The notes under the pieces were generated by a model. The model searched no databases and was not told the origin of the DNA. It worked only from the letters and a program-made list of their open reading frames with translations. DNA of 64,000 nt from Streptomyces antioxidans (lineage in GTDB: Bacteria; Actinomycetota; Actinomycetes; Streptomycetales; Streptomycetaceae): assembly GCF_000968685.2 (NCBI RefSeq), contig NZ_LAKD02000119.1, forward strand, positions 1 to 64,000, read 5' to 3'. Positions 17,389-25,402 of this stretch are shown piece by piece (within the stretch, counting starts at the first letter, position 1; each line of letters starts with the position of its first letter). Made by a program: the position numbers and the translations under genes.

Positions 17389-18899
17389 TCACGACCAAAC
17401 CCAGGCTCGCCTGTGTCGATCCGCCCCGGCTGCTGGCCGGACTCGACGAGGTGTACCGGCTCGACCGCGTCGGCCATCTGACCGTCCACGGCACCATGCC
17501 CGCCCTCCGGGCGGACGAGCTCGTGGCACTCGCGGAGAACATCGATCTGCGCGGGCGCGGCGGCGCCGGATTCCCCTTCGCCAAGAAGGTCCAGGCCGTG
17601 GTGGAGTCGGCGGGCCGTCGCGAGGGCCGCTGCACCGTGGTGGTCAACGGCAGCGAGGGCGAGCCCAGTTGCCTCAAGGACACCGCACTGCTGCTGCACA
17701 CCCCGCATCTGGTGATCGACGGCGCCGTACTGGCCGCCGAGGCGCTCGGCGCCGAGGAAGTGGCCATCGCGGTGCACCGCCAGGACGTCGAGGAGTCCGT
17801 GGCCGCCGCGATCGCCGAGCGCGGCCCCAGCGGCGTCCCGGTGGGGGTGGGCCGCACCCCGAACCGGTTCGTGGCCGGTGAGGGCGGCGCGGTCATCAAC
17901 GGCCTCAGCGGCGCCCCGGCCATCCCCAACGGCCGGAAGATCCGTACCAGCGACAGCGGGCTCAGCGGACTGCCCACCCTGCTGTCCAACACCGAGACCT
18001 TCGCCCAGCTGGCGGTGGCCGCGCGGATGGGCGCCCTGCCGTACCGCTCGGTGGGGCTGCCCACCGAGCCGGGCACCACGCTGCTGACGGTCGGTGGCAA
18101 GTACGTGATGGAGACGCCCACCGGGGTGCCGCTGACCTACGTCCTGGAGCTGTGCGGCCTCACCCCGGGCCAGGCGATCCTGGTGGGCGGCTACCACGGC
18201 AAGTGGCTGGACCCCAAGAGCATCAACGCCGCCACCATCTCGCGGGAGTCGATGAAGAAGTACGGCGCCAGGCTGGGCGCCGGTGCGGTGCTGCCCCTCC
18301 CCGAGAACACCTGCCCGCTCGGCGAGACCGCGCGGATCGCGCGCTGGCTGGCCGCCGAGACGGCCGGTCAGTGCGGGCCCTGCTTCATCGGGCTGCCCGC
18401 GCTCGCGGACGCGATCGGCCAGGTGGAGCGCGGCGGCGGCCAGTCCGCGATCGACAATGTGCGCGCCTACACCAACTCGGTGCGCAAGCGCGGGGCCTGC
18501 AGCCATCCCGATGGCACCGCCGGTTTCGTGACCACCGCGCTGGACGCGTTCCCCGAGGAGTTCGAGGCGCATGCGCTCGGCGCCGGCTGCGGCCGGCCCA
18601 CGATGGGGGTGCTGCCGCTGCCGGAGGACGCGCTGCCGCCCGCCCTGCCGCCCGCACCGCTGAACCCCGCGGCGCGCGACGAGCGCCGCCAGCGGGGGCC
18701 GACGGAGAAGCTCCTGGTGGACTGGTCGCTGTGCCAGGGCCATGGGCTGTGCGCGGACATCCTGCCGCCCGAGGTGCTGACGCTCGGGATCGACGGCTAT
18801 CCGGCCTCGGCCACCATGGAAGTGCCCAGGCAGCTGCGGGCGCAGGCGGTCCGCGCGGTCCGCCGCTGCCCCGCCCTGGCGCTGCGCATCGAGGAGTAG
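17385..18899 (+). CDS. NuoF-like NADH dehydrogenase flavoprotein with C-terminal ferredoxin
   Basis: A 504-residue cytoplasmic protein like the NADH/FMN subunit of complex I (NuoF). RGRGGAGFP (residues about 56-64) and NGSEGEPSCLKD are the FMN/NADH-site motifs. In the iron-sulfur motif the usual CxxCxxC reads A327-G-Q-C330-G-P-C333, so the first cysteine is alanine, while the distant fourth is kept (Cys372). From residue about 445 there is a fused small ferredoxin domain with Cys450, Cys456 and Cys495. The GTG start overlaps the cytochrome stop (GTGA). Inferred role: pass electrons from NADH to the partner membrane cytochrome. Confidence 0.85.
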   Translation: MITTKPRLACVDPPRLLAGLDEVYRLDRVGHLTVHGTMPALRADELVALAENIDLRGRGGAGFPFAKKVQAVVESAGRREGRCTVVVNGSEGEPSCLKDTALLLHTPHLVIDGAVLAAEALGAEEVAIAVHRQDVEESVAAAIAERGPSGVPVGVGRTPNRFVAGEGGAVINGLSGAPAIPNGRKIRTSDSGLSGLPTLLSNTETFAQLAVAARMGALPYRSVGLPTEPGTTLLTVGGKYVMETPTGVPLTYVLELCGLTPGQAILVGGYHGKWLDPKSINAATISRESMKKYGARLGAGAVLPLPENTCPLGETARIARWLAAETAGQCGPCFIGLPALADAIGQVERGGGQSAIDNVRAYTNSVRKRGACSHPDGTAGFVTTALDAFPEEFEAHALGAGCGRPTMGVLPLPEDALPPALPPAPLNPAARDERRQRGPTEKLLVDWSLCQGHGLCADILPPEVLTLGIDGYPASATMEVPRQLRAQAVRAVRRCPALALRIEE

Positions 18900-19011
18900 C
18901 CGGGGAACGGTCCGGCCGCACCGCCGCCACCGCGACGGCCATGGGAGACGGCATCCGACACCGCGACGGCCGTGAGTAACGGCCGTCGGCCGCTGTGCGC
19001 TCAGCGATCCG

Positions 19012-19040
19012 GCGAATTTTGCGTCCGGTGACAAATTCGC
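19012..19040. promoter_or_regulatory. AT-rich inverted repeat upstream of the repeat lipoprotein
   Basis: GCGAATTT (19012-19019) and AAATTCGC (19033-19040) are perfect 8-base arms around 13 bases, about 90 bases before the lipoprotein start. It is conspicuously AT-rich for this DNA, so an operator or promoter element is likely. Confidence 0.45.
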
Positions 19041-19129
19041 AAGCCGCTGAACGCCGTCCGTACGGGAGCCGTATGGACCGGCGTCGGCGCAATCACCGCC
19101 GGACCGATCGAGATTGCAGAGGAATGGCC

Positions 19130-20095
19130 ATGGAGAAGCGGCGTCACATCGCGTTCGCCGGGGTGTCGGTAGCGATGGTTCTGCTGACGGCGGCGTGCGG
19201 CAGCAGCAAGGACAACAGCGCGGGCAGCGCCAATGTGCAGCCGGCCGGTGGCAGCCAGACCGTGGGCGCGGGGGCCTCCGCGTCGGCGGGCGCGGAGGCC
19301 GGTGGGTACGAGGCGGGCGGTGACTCCGGTGCCGGTGCGGGCGGCGAGGCAGAGCGCACCGGTCCGGCGAAGCAGCTGGCGGTCAAGGAGGACGCCAAGC
19401 TGGGCAAGTTCGTCACCGACAGCAAGGGCTGGACGCTCTACCGCTTCGACGAGGACACCCCCAAGCCGGCCAAGTCCAACTGCAACGACGACTGCGCCAC
19501 CAAGTGGCCCGCGGTGCCCGCGGACGACGCCGCGGCCACCACCGGTATTGAAGCCAGCAAGCTGGGCTCGGTCACCCGTACCGACGGCACCAAGCAGCTG
19601 ACGCTGGCGGGCTGGCCGGTCTACCGCTTCGCGGGCGACAACAAGCCGGGCGACACCAAGGGCCAGGGCGTGGGCGGCACCTGGAACGCGCTGGCGCCCG
19701 ACGGAAAGCCGGCCGGGAAGACCGCCGCCGCGGACGACAGCCTCCAGCTGATGGTCAACAACAACGCCAAGCTGGGCAAGATCGTCGTGGACGGCAAGGG
19801 CATGACCGTCTACCGGTTCAACAAGGACAGCGCCTGGCCGATGAAGACCGGCTGCCTCGGCGCCTGCCTGGACACCTGGAAGCCCGTCAAGGCCGTGGAC
19901 ACCACCAAGGTCGCCGGGCTCGACGCGTCGAAGGTCACCTCCTTCAAGCGCCCCGACGGCACCAAGCAGGCGGCGTTCGACTGCTGGCTGCTGTACACCT
20001 TCACCGGGGACGAGAAGCCCGGTGACATCAACGGCCAGGGCGTGAAGGGCACCTGGTTCGCGGTCACCGACAAGGGCAAGAAGGCGGGCCAGTAA
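19130..20095 (+). CDS. Lipoprotein of the Lipoprotein_15 (COG4315) secreted-repeat family
   Basis: A 321-residue exported lipoprotein with lipobox LTAAC near residue 22, then a Gly/Ala/Ser-rich linker to about residue 80. Two long repeats follow, each with paired motifs LGKFVTDSKGWTLYRF / LGKIVVDGKGMTVYRF and NCNDDCATKWP / GCLGACLDTWKP, and a DGTKQLTLAGWPVYRF-type second half. This is the PF03640 repeat found in many Streptomyces surface lipoproteins; function unknown. ATG 19130 is preferred to 19124 because AGAGG is then seven bases away. Its place beside a membrane cytochrome and a NuoF-like protein suggests an extracytoplasmic redox or metal role. Confidence 0.85.
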   Translation: MEKRRHIAFAGVSVAMVLLTAACGSSKDNSAGSANVQPAGGSQTVGAGASASAGAEAGGYEAGGDSGAGAGGEAERTGPAKQLAVKEDAKLGKFVTDSKGWTLYRFDEDTPKPAKSNCNDDCATKWPAVPADDAAATTGIEASKLGSVTRTDGTKQLTLAGWPVYRFAGDNKPGDTKGQGVGGTWNALAPDGKPAGKTAAADDSLQLMVNNNAKLGKIVVDGKGMTVYRFNKDSAWPMKTGCLGACLDTWKPVKAVDTTKVAGLDASKVTSFKRPDGTKQAAFDCWLLYTFTGDEKPGDINGQGVKGTWFAVTDKGKKAGQ

Positions 20096-20188
20096 GGGCG
20101 ACAACCACTACCTTTGGTCCACCGCGGCGGGTGGCCCGAGGCGTAACGAGCCCGGGCCGCCCCGCCGGATCTTCTACGGGAGGTTGTT

Positions 20189-20737
20189 GTGTCACTCGCT
20201 CTCCGTGCCACCGCGGTCGGCGCGGCCCTGCTGTTTCTGGCCGGCTGCGGTGGAGGCGAACGGACACATGGCGCCGGCCACGAGCAGAAGAAGGTGTCCC
20301 CCGCCACCAAGGAGTTCGCCAAGCCAGGGAAGCCCGCGCCGCTGACGGGGATCGCCGACGCCATCGGGTGCAAGGCCACGATCGTCACCGAGGCGGCGGA
20401 GCTGCGCCAGGGCTCCTGCGGGTCCGGTCAGAAGCGGTTCACGATGGTCACCTTCGCCACCGACAAGGGCCAGCACGACTGGCTGACCACGTCGAAGGAC
20501 TACGGGGGCATGTACCTGGTCGGCAAGCGCTGGTCGGTCACCGGCCTGTCCATGGGCTCGCTGGAGCCCCTGCGCGAGAAGATCGGCGGCTCCCTCGAGA
20601 AGGGGATGTCCCACGGCGGGTCCCATGGCGGATCCCATGCCGGGTCTCACAGCGGGTCCAAGACGGGGGACGGCATGGAGGGCATGGAGGGCATGGACGG
20701 CTCGGGGAGCCATGCGGGCCACGACGCGAAGAAGTGA
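20189..20737 (+). CDS. Small lipoprotein with His/Met-rich C-terminal tail
   Basis: A 182-residue exported protein with GTG start, GGGAGG five to six bases upstream and a lipobox LAGC at about residue 20. The middle (about 50-130) contains two cysteines (IGCKATIV and GSCGSGQKRF) and resembles uncharacterised actinobacterial lipoproteins. The last 50 residues are repetitive: GSHGGSHAGSHSGS followed by MEGMEGMDGSGSHAGH. His- and Met-rich tails of this type often bind copper or other metals, which is inferred here. It follows the Lipoprotein_15 gene by 93 bases in the same direction. Confidence 0.8.
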   Translation: MSLALRATAVGAALLFLAGCGGGERTHGAGHEQKKVSPATKEFAKPGKPAPLTGIADAIGCKATIVTEAAELRQGSCGSGQKRFTMVTFATDKGQHDWLTTSKDYGGMYLVGKRWSVTGLSMGSLEPLREKIGGSLEKGMSHGGSHGGSHAGSHSGSKTGDGMEGMEGMDGSGSHAGHDAKK

Positions 20738-20756
20738 CCCGCGGCGCCCGACGTCC

Positions 20757-20783
20757 GGACGGTGTGCGCGACGCGCGCCGTCC
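20757..20783. terminator. Hairpin between convergent genes
   Basis: GGACGG (20757-20762) pairs with CCGTCC (20778-20783), with a GC-rich, partly self-complementary interior. It lies between the lipoprotein and HAD genes; no U-run is present. Confidence 0.45.
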
Positions 20784-20807
20784 AGGCGCTGAGCGTGGCT
20801 CAGCCTC

Positions 20808-21485
20808 TCAGGCCGCCCGGGAGTCCGCCCACTTCACCAGGTCCGGGTCGGCGAGGGTGGAGACCCACACATCGACCGGCGGAGGCTCGTCCACCGGCTT
20901 GCGCGGGCCCACGCCGAGCACCCTCAGCCCGGCGCGCGAGGCGGACAGAAACCCGCAGTGGGAGTCCTCCACCGCGAGGGCGTCCGCGGGGGCCGCCCCG
21001 CACAGCCGGGCGGCCTCCAGATAGACGTCCGGGTACGGTTTGGGCCGTACGTCCCCCTCGGGGACCAGCACATGGCCGAAGTACCGCAGCAGCCCGGCCT
21101 TGGCGAGCCCGTCCTCGACGACGTCCCGCGGGCAGTTGCTGGCCACGGCCAGCGGTGCGAAGGCCGCCGCCTTCGCGACCAGTTGGGGCGCCCCGGGCAT
21201 GGTGACCGGGTCGTCGGCCACCAGTCGACGGAAGGCGTCCAGGAGTTGTTCTGTCATCTCGTCGGCGAGTTCGGGGCGACCGGCGAATTCGGCCAGCATT
21301 CGGCCGCATTCGGTGTAGTGGAGCCCCTTCGTGCGCCGTGCGAACTCCTCGTCGGGGGCGGTTCCGTGGCTTCTGAGGACCACTTCACGCGCCTCCTCCC
21401 AGTGTCGTTCGGAATCCATCAGGGTGCCGTCACAGTCGAAGACGATGGCGGCTGGGGTCCATCCGAGAAACTTTTCGGCTGTCAT
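20808..21485 (-). CDS. HAD-superfamily phosphatase
   Basis: A 225-residue haloacid dehalogenase-type hydrolase of the beta-phosphoglucomutase-like class. Motif I is FDCDGTLMD near residue 17, motif II ASNCPRD, the motif III lysine lies in RPKPYPDVY, and motif IV is AVEDSHCG. It probably dephosphorylates a small phosphorylated metabolite. It lies beside an AfsA-type butyrolactone synthase gene. The known gamma-butyrolactone route needs a phosphatase step after AfsA, so a role there is plausible but not shown. The ribosome site is weak. Confidence 0.88.
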   Translation of the reverse strand: MTAEKFLGWTPAAIVFDCDGTLMDSERHWEEAREVVLRSHGTAPDEEFARRTKGLHYTECGRMLAEFAGRPELADEMTEQLLDAFRRLVADDPVTMPGAPQLVAKAAAFAPLAVASNCPRDVVEDGLAKAGLLRYFGHVLVPEGDVRPKPYPDVYLEAARLCGAAPADALAVEDSHCGFLSASRAGLRVLGVGPRKPVDEPPPVDVWVSTLADPDLVKWADSRAA

Positions 21486-21633
21486 CTGTCTGCCGTTCCA
21501 TGGGAGGTGGAGGAATCGGCGCAGGGGATGCCTGTACCTGCGGGAGCCGTGCGGTGGAAAGCGTCCTGGCGGCTCGTGAGGGCGCTGTGCGCCGACCGCT
21601 GTTGTCGTACAGGCCGTGGGCTTCGCCTGCCCG

Positions 21634-21659
21634 AAACATAACGATCACTACGTTAGTTT
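21634..21659. promoter_or_regulatory. ARE-like inverted repeat upstream of the HAD gene
   Basis: AAACATAACG, seven bases, then CGTTAGTTT. The inner arms TAACG/CGTTA are perfect and the outer A3/T3 runs match. The 26-base length, AT-rich flanks and AAAC/GTTT ends resemble autoregulatory elements bound by butyrolactone receptors. It lies about 150 bases upstream of the HAD start. Confidence 0.4.
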
Positions 21660-21701
21660 GATGACCCGCAGTAAGCAAGAGGCTACTGAGCGTCGGCGTT
21701 T

Positions 21702-21757
21702 TGTTCGTCGTTCAGCCTGTTCGTCGTCATGTTGTTCGTCGCACGGCGTGTTCGTCG
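21702..21757. repeat. Short direct-repeat array TGTTCGTCG (4 copies)
   Basis: TGTTCGTCG begins at 21702, 21719, 21733 and 21749 (spacings 17, 14 and 16), with variable bases between. Non-coding; between the afsA-type and HAD genes. Confidence 0.8.
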
Positions 21758-21790
21758 TACGCGCGTCTCCGTCGCTCGGCACGTCCGCCG

Positions 21791-22723
21791 TCAGAGGTAC
21801 TGGAGCACGCCGACCGCCGTACAGATTCCGGCCTGGCGCAGCCGGAAGACACATGTCCTGCCGTGGACGGTGCACTCGGCCACGGCCGGCGGATAGGACT
21901 CGGTGAAGCGGATCGCCTTCATCCGGCAGGCGACGGGCCGGGTCAGCGCCCCGCCGGTGGCCAGCGCCGCCGCCTGCCGGGCACCCTCAAGCAACACCAG
22001 GCCCGGCATGTGGTCGCTCCAGTGGTCGAAGAAGAACGGGTGGCGGGGGTCGGCGGGGTCGAGGTAGACCACTCCCCCGTCCCGCACCACCAGCACGTCG
22101 CGAGCCGCCGGAACGGCCAGTTGCGCAGGTGAGGGCCGTACGGCGGCACGCAATCTGCGGCGCGCGGTGTGTCCGTGGACGGCGGCCCGGGTCTCCGCGT
22201 AGGTGGTGCCGTCGAGGAAGCGCGCGGTGCCCCCGGCCCAGGCGAAGAGCTTGCCGCCGGCCGACAGCACGACATCCAGCCGCATCCCGGTGACGAAGGT
22301 TCCGCAGGCGCTGATGCGGATGTCGGTGACGGCGGCCCGGCAGGTGATGTCGGAGGCCCCGTACGGCGCCCGGGGCTCGGTCTCGGGGTCGAGCCGGTAG
22401 GAGATGTCCCGGATCAGGAAGTGCGCCCCCGCGGGCACCGCGTAGTACCGCGTGGGGATGTAGATCCCCAGCTCGCGCAGGGTTTCCGCGATCATCAGCG
22501 GATGGTGGCGGCCGTCTCCGCCGTGCGGGAAGGTGGGATGGGACCTCGGCCACTGGGCCGCGGCCTCGAACCGGTTGTCACCGTGCGTACGCACATCGGT
22601 GAGCAGCACCTCGGCCACCGAGACCCGGTGCACCGCCTCCCGCGCCACCGTGCGGGACCAGCTGAGCGGCCGCCCGGCGGGACCGGACGGCTCCGAAAGG
22701 CCATGAGCCTCACGAACGATCAC
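21791..22723 (-). CDS. afsA: AfsA-family gamma-butyrolactone synthase
   Basis: A 310-residue protein with two A-factor hotdog domains. Landmarks include the VHRVSVAEVLLTDV start, FPHGGDGRHHPLMIAETLRE in the first domain, and FFFDHWSDHMPGLVLLEGAR in the second. AfsA condenses a beta-ketoacyl thioester with dihydroxyacetone phosphate, the first committed step to A-factor-type signals. The GTG at 22723 has no clear ribosome site, but TAGTAT on the minus strand (22730-22735) is six bases before it, so the message may be leaderless. It is divergent from a ScbR-type receptor, the classic arrangement. The symbol denotes the family; the exact signal is unknown. Confidence 0.9.
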   Translation of the reverse strand: MIVREAHGLSEPSGPAGRPLSWSRTVAREAVHRVSVAEVLLTDVRTHGDNRFEAAAQWPRSHPTFPHGGDGRHHPLMIAETLRELGIYIPTRYYAVPAGAHFLIRDISYRLDPETEPRAPYGASDITCRAAVTDIRISACGTFVTGMRLDVVLSAGGKLFAWAGGTARFLDGTTYAETRAAVHGHTARRRLRAAVRPSPAQLAVPAARDVLVVRDGGVVYLDPADPRHPFFFDHWSDHMPGLVLLEGARQAAALATGGALTRPVACRMKAIRFTESYPPAVAECTVHGRTCVFRLRQAGICTAVGVLQYL

Positions 22724-22748
22724 CTTAAAATACTAATAATGTTTGACC
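22724..22748. promoter_or_regulatory. Divergent afsA/scbR promoter with ARE-like AT-rich site
   Basis: The 110-base gap contains AAATACTAATAATGTTTG at 22728-22745, AT-rich with A3/T3 and TAC/TGT ends. It overlaps the minus-strand -10 TAGTAT (22730-22735) of the afsA-type gene and a plus-strand TTGACC (22743-22748) suited as -35 for the receptor gene. One bound receptor dimer here could repress both genes. Confidence 0.5.
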
Positions 22749-22833
22749 TGTCTCGCCTCATCACCATCTCCGGCCGAAAGTCCGCTAAGTTCTCCACGTC
22801 ACATCCGACCTGCTGGTGAAGGACGGCGAACAC

Positions 22834-23475
22834 GTGCAAGAACGGGCCGCGCAAACGCGCCGATCCCTTCTGGAGGCCGCGGCGTTCCTTTTCGACGAAC
22901 GGGGATACGCGGGAACGAGCATCAGCGACATCACCTCCCGGTCCGGCCACACCAGCGGCGCGATCTATTTCCACTACACGAGCAAGGAAAGACTCGCCCT
23001 GGCCGTGGTGGAGGAACACTTCGCCACCTGGCCTCCGCTGATCGAGCGCTTCGCGGCCCTCGACTCGCCGCCCCTGGAGCAACTCGTACGGCTCAGCTTC
23101 GCGGTGGCCCGCGCCTTCCGCGATGACATCGTGGTGCGCGCCGGAGCCCGGCTGTGGACCGAGCGCACCCTGATCGAGGCGCCCATGCCACCGCCCTTCG
23201 TGGGGTGGATCGACGCGGTGGGGCAGATGATGGAGAAGGCGCGCGCCGAGGGCGATCTGGCCACGCACGTCGAGCCGCTGCCCGCCGCCCGGACCGTCGT
23301 GTGCGCCTTCTTCGGGCTGCACACCGTGTCCGAGGCGCTTGACGGGCGGCGGCTGGTCGAGGACCGGCTGGCCGATCTGTGGAGCCTGCTGCTCCCCTCG
23401 CTCCAGGCCCGGCCCGGGGACACCTCGGGGCTGCTGGCGCTCGCCCGCGGTGACGCGGCACCGCCGTCGGAGTGA
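22834..23475 (+). CDS. ScbR/ArpA-type gamma-butyrolactone receptor (TetR family)
   Basis: A 213-residue repressor. The N-terminal helix-turn-helix reads QTRRSLLEAAAFLFDERGYA, then ITSRSGHTSGAIYFHYTSKERLA, the signature of butyrolactone receptors. The ligand domain keeps the family tryptophan in ARLWTE. Receptors of this type bind AfsA-made butyrolactones and release DNA. The GTG at 22834 gives the usual family length and has GAAGGA about 10 bases upstream; a GTG at 22816 would add six residues. Divergent from the AfsA-family gene. Confidence 0.9.
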   Translation: MQERAAQTRRSLLEAAAFLFDERGYAGTSISDITSRSGHTSGAIYFHYTSKERLALAVVEEHFATWPPLIERFAALDSPPLEQLVRLSFAVARAFRDDIVVRAGARLWTERTLIEAPMPPPFVGWIDAVGQMMEKARAEGDLATHVEPLPAARTVVCAFFGLHTVSEALDGRRLVEDRLADLWSLLLPSLQARPGDTSGLLALARGDAAPPSE

Positions 23476-23770
23476 GGGGCGGGTTCAGGACGACCACCGG
23501 CTGATTCCCCGGTGGCGCCGCCGGTACATCGTCGTGTGGCTGACGGGCCGTCAACAGGTCGCTGCCCGGCGGGTTGTGGATCGTGGCGACCGAGGCGCAC
23601 CGCCCCGCCCGGCCCGGCGGTGTGGGATGGCGGTCACCGTGGCATGCCTGCGCGCTTTGCGCAATGCTGGCCCGCACACTTCGCGCAACGTATGCCATCA
23701 TCGGGGCCACGGAGACGGTGTCCACGGCGTTGGGCCGCTCCGGCTGTCATGGTCATTCGAGGGGGTACCG
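23476..23770. promoter_or_regulatory. Intergenic region with two GCGCAA-containing repeats
   Basis: About 295 bases upstream of the sugar-acid kinase operon. CTTTGCGCAATGC (23655-23667) and CTTCGCGCAACG (23679-23690) form a direct repeat 24 bases apart, about two helical turns, 80-115 bases before the kinase start. Likely regulator sites. No gene seen. Confidence 0.45.
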
Positions 23771-25402
23771 GTGGACATGACGCCCTACCGGAGGCTGCTG
23801 GCCATCGCGGATGACCTGTCGGGCGCCGCGGAGGTGGCGGCTGCGGTGTACTCGCGCACAACACGCAGTCGGGTGCTGCTCTTCGGGGGGCCGGGAGCTG
23901 TCGGCATGGCAACGGCCCTTCGTCCCCGCCATATCGGCGAGGCGACCGTCCTGGACCTGGACACCCGGTACCGCCCGGCCACGGAGGCGGCGGAGGCGGT
24001 CCGCGCCGCACTGCGGATGTCCTGGCCGGACGGGGACGGCCGGGATGCCTCGGACGCGCTGGACACCCCGGACACCCCGGACGCCATGGACGCGCCGGAC
24101 ACCATCGTCCTGAAGAAGATCGACTCGCTGCTGCGGGGCAATGTCGCCGCCGAGATCGCCGTCCTCGCGGAGGACGCCACGGGCGTGGTACTCGCCCCCG
24201 CACTGCCGATCGCCGGGCGGGTGGTGCGCTCGGGGGTGGTCCATATCGGTGGAGTGCCGCTCCACGAGGGCGACGCATGGCGCGCCGAGGCCGTCCCCCC
24301 GCCCGCGTCGGTGGCCCAGGCACTCGGCGGCCTGCCCACCGCCCTGATTACGCTGCCGACCGTACGAGCCTCCCGCCCGACCCTGCTCACCGCCCTGCGC
24401 GCGGCCACGGCGGCGGGACGGGTGGCCATCTGCGACGCGGAGACGGACGCGGATCTCGACGCGATCGTCGGGGCGTCGCTGGCCGACGGCCCCGGGACGC
24501 GACTGGTCGGCTCGGGCGGCCTGGCCCTGGCAGTGGGCCGCCACCTGGCGACGGCCTACCCGGCCACCCGAACGCGTGCCACCCCGCCCGCCACCGGCCC
24601 GGCCACGCCAAGTACCACAGGTCCGCCCACACCGGGGGCTACAGCCCCCGCCACACCAGGGACCACAGGCCCGGCCGCCCCTAGTGCCACAGGCTCGGCT
24701 GCCCCCGCCGCCGGGGGACCGGCCGTCTCACAGGCCCTGGGGCGGGGCACCGCCGACACCGCCAGGGCTCCGGCCCTCGCCGCCCCGGCGGCAGCCGCGC
24801 CCCCGGCGGACAGTGGAACCGTCCCCGACGCGGCCGCGTCCCGCACCGGGCGGCCCGTGCTGGTTGTCGTGGGTACGGCCGAGCCCGGGGCCGTTGAGCA
24901 GGTCCGGCGGTTGGTCGAGGACGGGGCGCGTCATCAACGGCTGCCGCTCGCGGGGCTGTTGGCGGACGGGCCCCCGGTGCGGCTGCCCGCGCTGACCGCC
25001 GCCGTCACCGTCGTCACCCTCGGCGCCTCGCCCGGGTTCCCCGGCCGGACGACACCTTCGTACGAGGCGGTGGCGCTCCCCTCCGCCCGCGAAGCCGAGC
25101 CCCTGTCCGGGCGGCGGCTGGTGCTCGGGCTCGCCCGGGCCGTCGGCGCGGCCGTCGCCACGCATCGCGGGGCCGTCGACCTCGTGCTGACCGGCGGGGA
25201 GACGGCGCGCCGGGTGCTGGACGCGCTGGCGGTGACCGAGCTCGACCCGGTCGGCCAGGTGCACCACGGCGCCGTCCATCTCCGCACCCCCGACGGGCGC
25301 TCCATCGTGACCCGGCCGGGCAGCTTCGGTGATGCCGACTCCCTGCGCCGTATCGTCCGGGCGCTGCGCCCCCACCCGACCGAACGGAGGGTCACCTCAT
25401 GA
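23771..25402 (+). CDS. Four-carbon acid sugar kinase (DUF1537, DtnK/OtnK type)
   Basis: A 543-residue ATP-dependent kinase. The N-terminal part has LLAIADDLSGAAEVAA and LKKIDSLLRGN, and the C-terminal ATP domain has LVLTGGETARRVLDAL, both family hallmarks. Between them (residues about 265-360) is a long low-complexity linker of repeated ATPxTTGP-like units, absent from typical family members and making the protein about 100 residues longer. The stop overlaps the pdxA2 ATG by four bases. Known pairs of this kinase with PdxA2 phosphorylate D-threonate or D-erythronate, leading to dihydroxyacetone phosphate. GTG 23771 is chosen because GAGGGGG is five bases away. Confidence 0.85.
   Translation: MDMTPYRRLLAIADDLSGAAEVAAAVYSRTTRSRVLLFGGPGAVGMATALRPRHIGEATVLDLDTRYRPATEAAEAVRAALRMSWPDGDGRDASDALDTPDTPDAMDAPDTIVLKKIDSLLRGNVAAEIAVLAEDATGVVLAPALPIAGRVVRSGVVHIGGVPLHEGDAWRAEAVPPPASVAQALGGLPTALITLPTVRASRPTLLTALRAATAAGRVAICDAETDADLDAIVGASLADGPGTRLVGSGGLALAVGRHLATAYPATRTRATPPATGPATPSTTGPPTPGATAPATPGTTGPAAPSATGSAAPAAGGPAVSQALGRGTADTARAPALAAPAAAAPPADSGTVPDAAASRTGRPVLVVVGTAEPGAVEQVRRLVEDGARHQRLPLAGLLADGPPVRLPALTAAVTVVTLGASPGFPGRTTPSYEAVALPSAREAEPLSGRRLVLGLARAVGAAVATHRGAVDLVLTGGETARRVLDALAVTELDPVGQVHHGAVHLRTPDGRSIVTRPGSFGDADSLRRIVRALRPHPTERRVTS

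Larger units (their letters stand above)
21486..21790. other. Intergenic region with ARE-like site and TGTTCGTCG array
   Basis: About 305 bases between the afsA-type stop and the HAD start, with no credible gene. It holds an inverted repeat at 21634-21659 and a short repeat array at 21702-21757, described separately. Confidence 0.5.
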
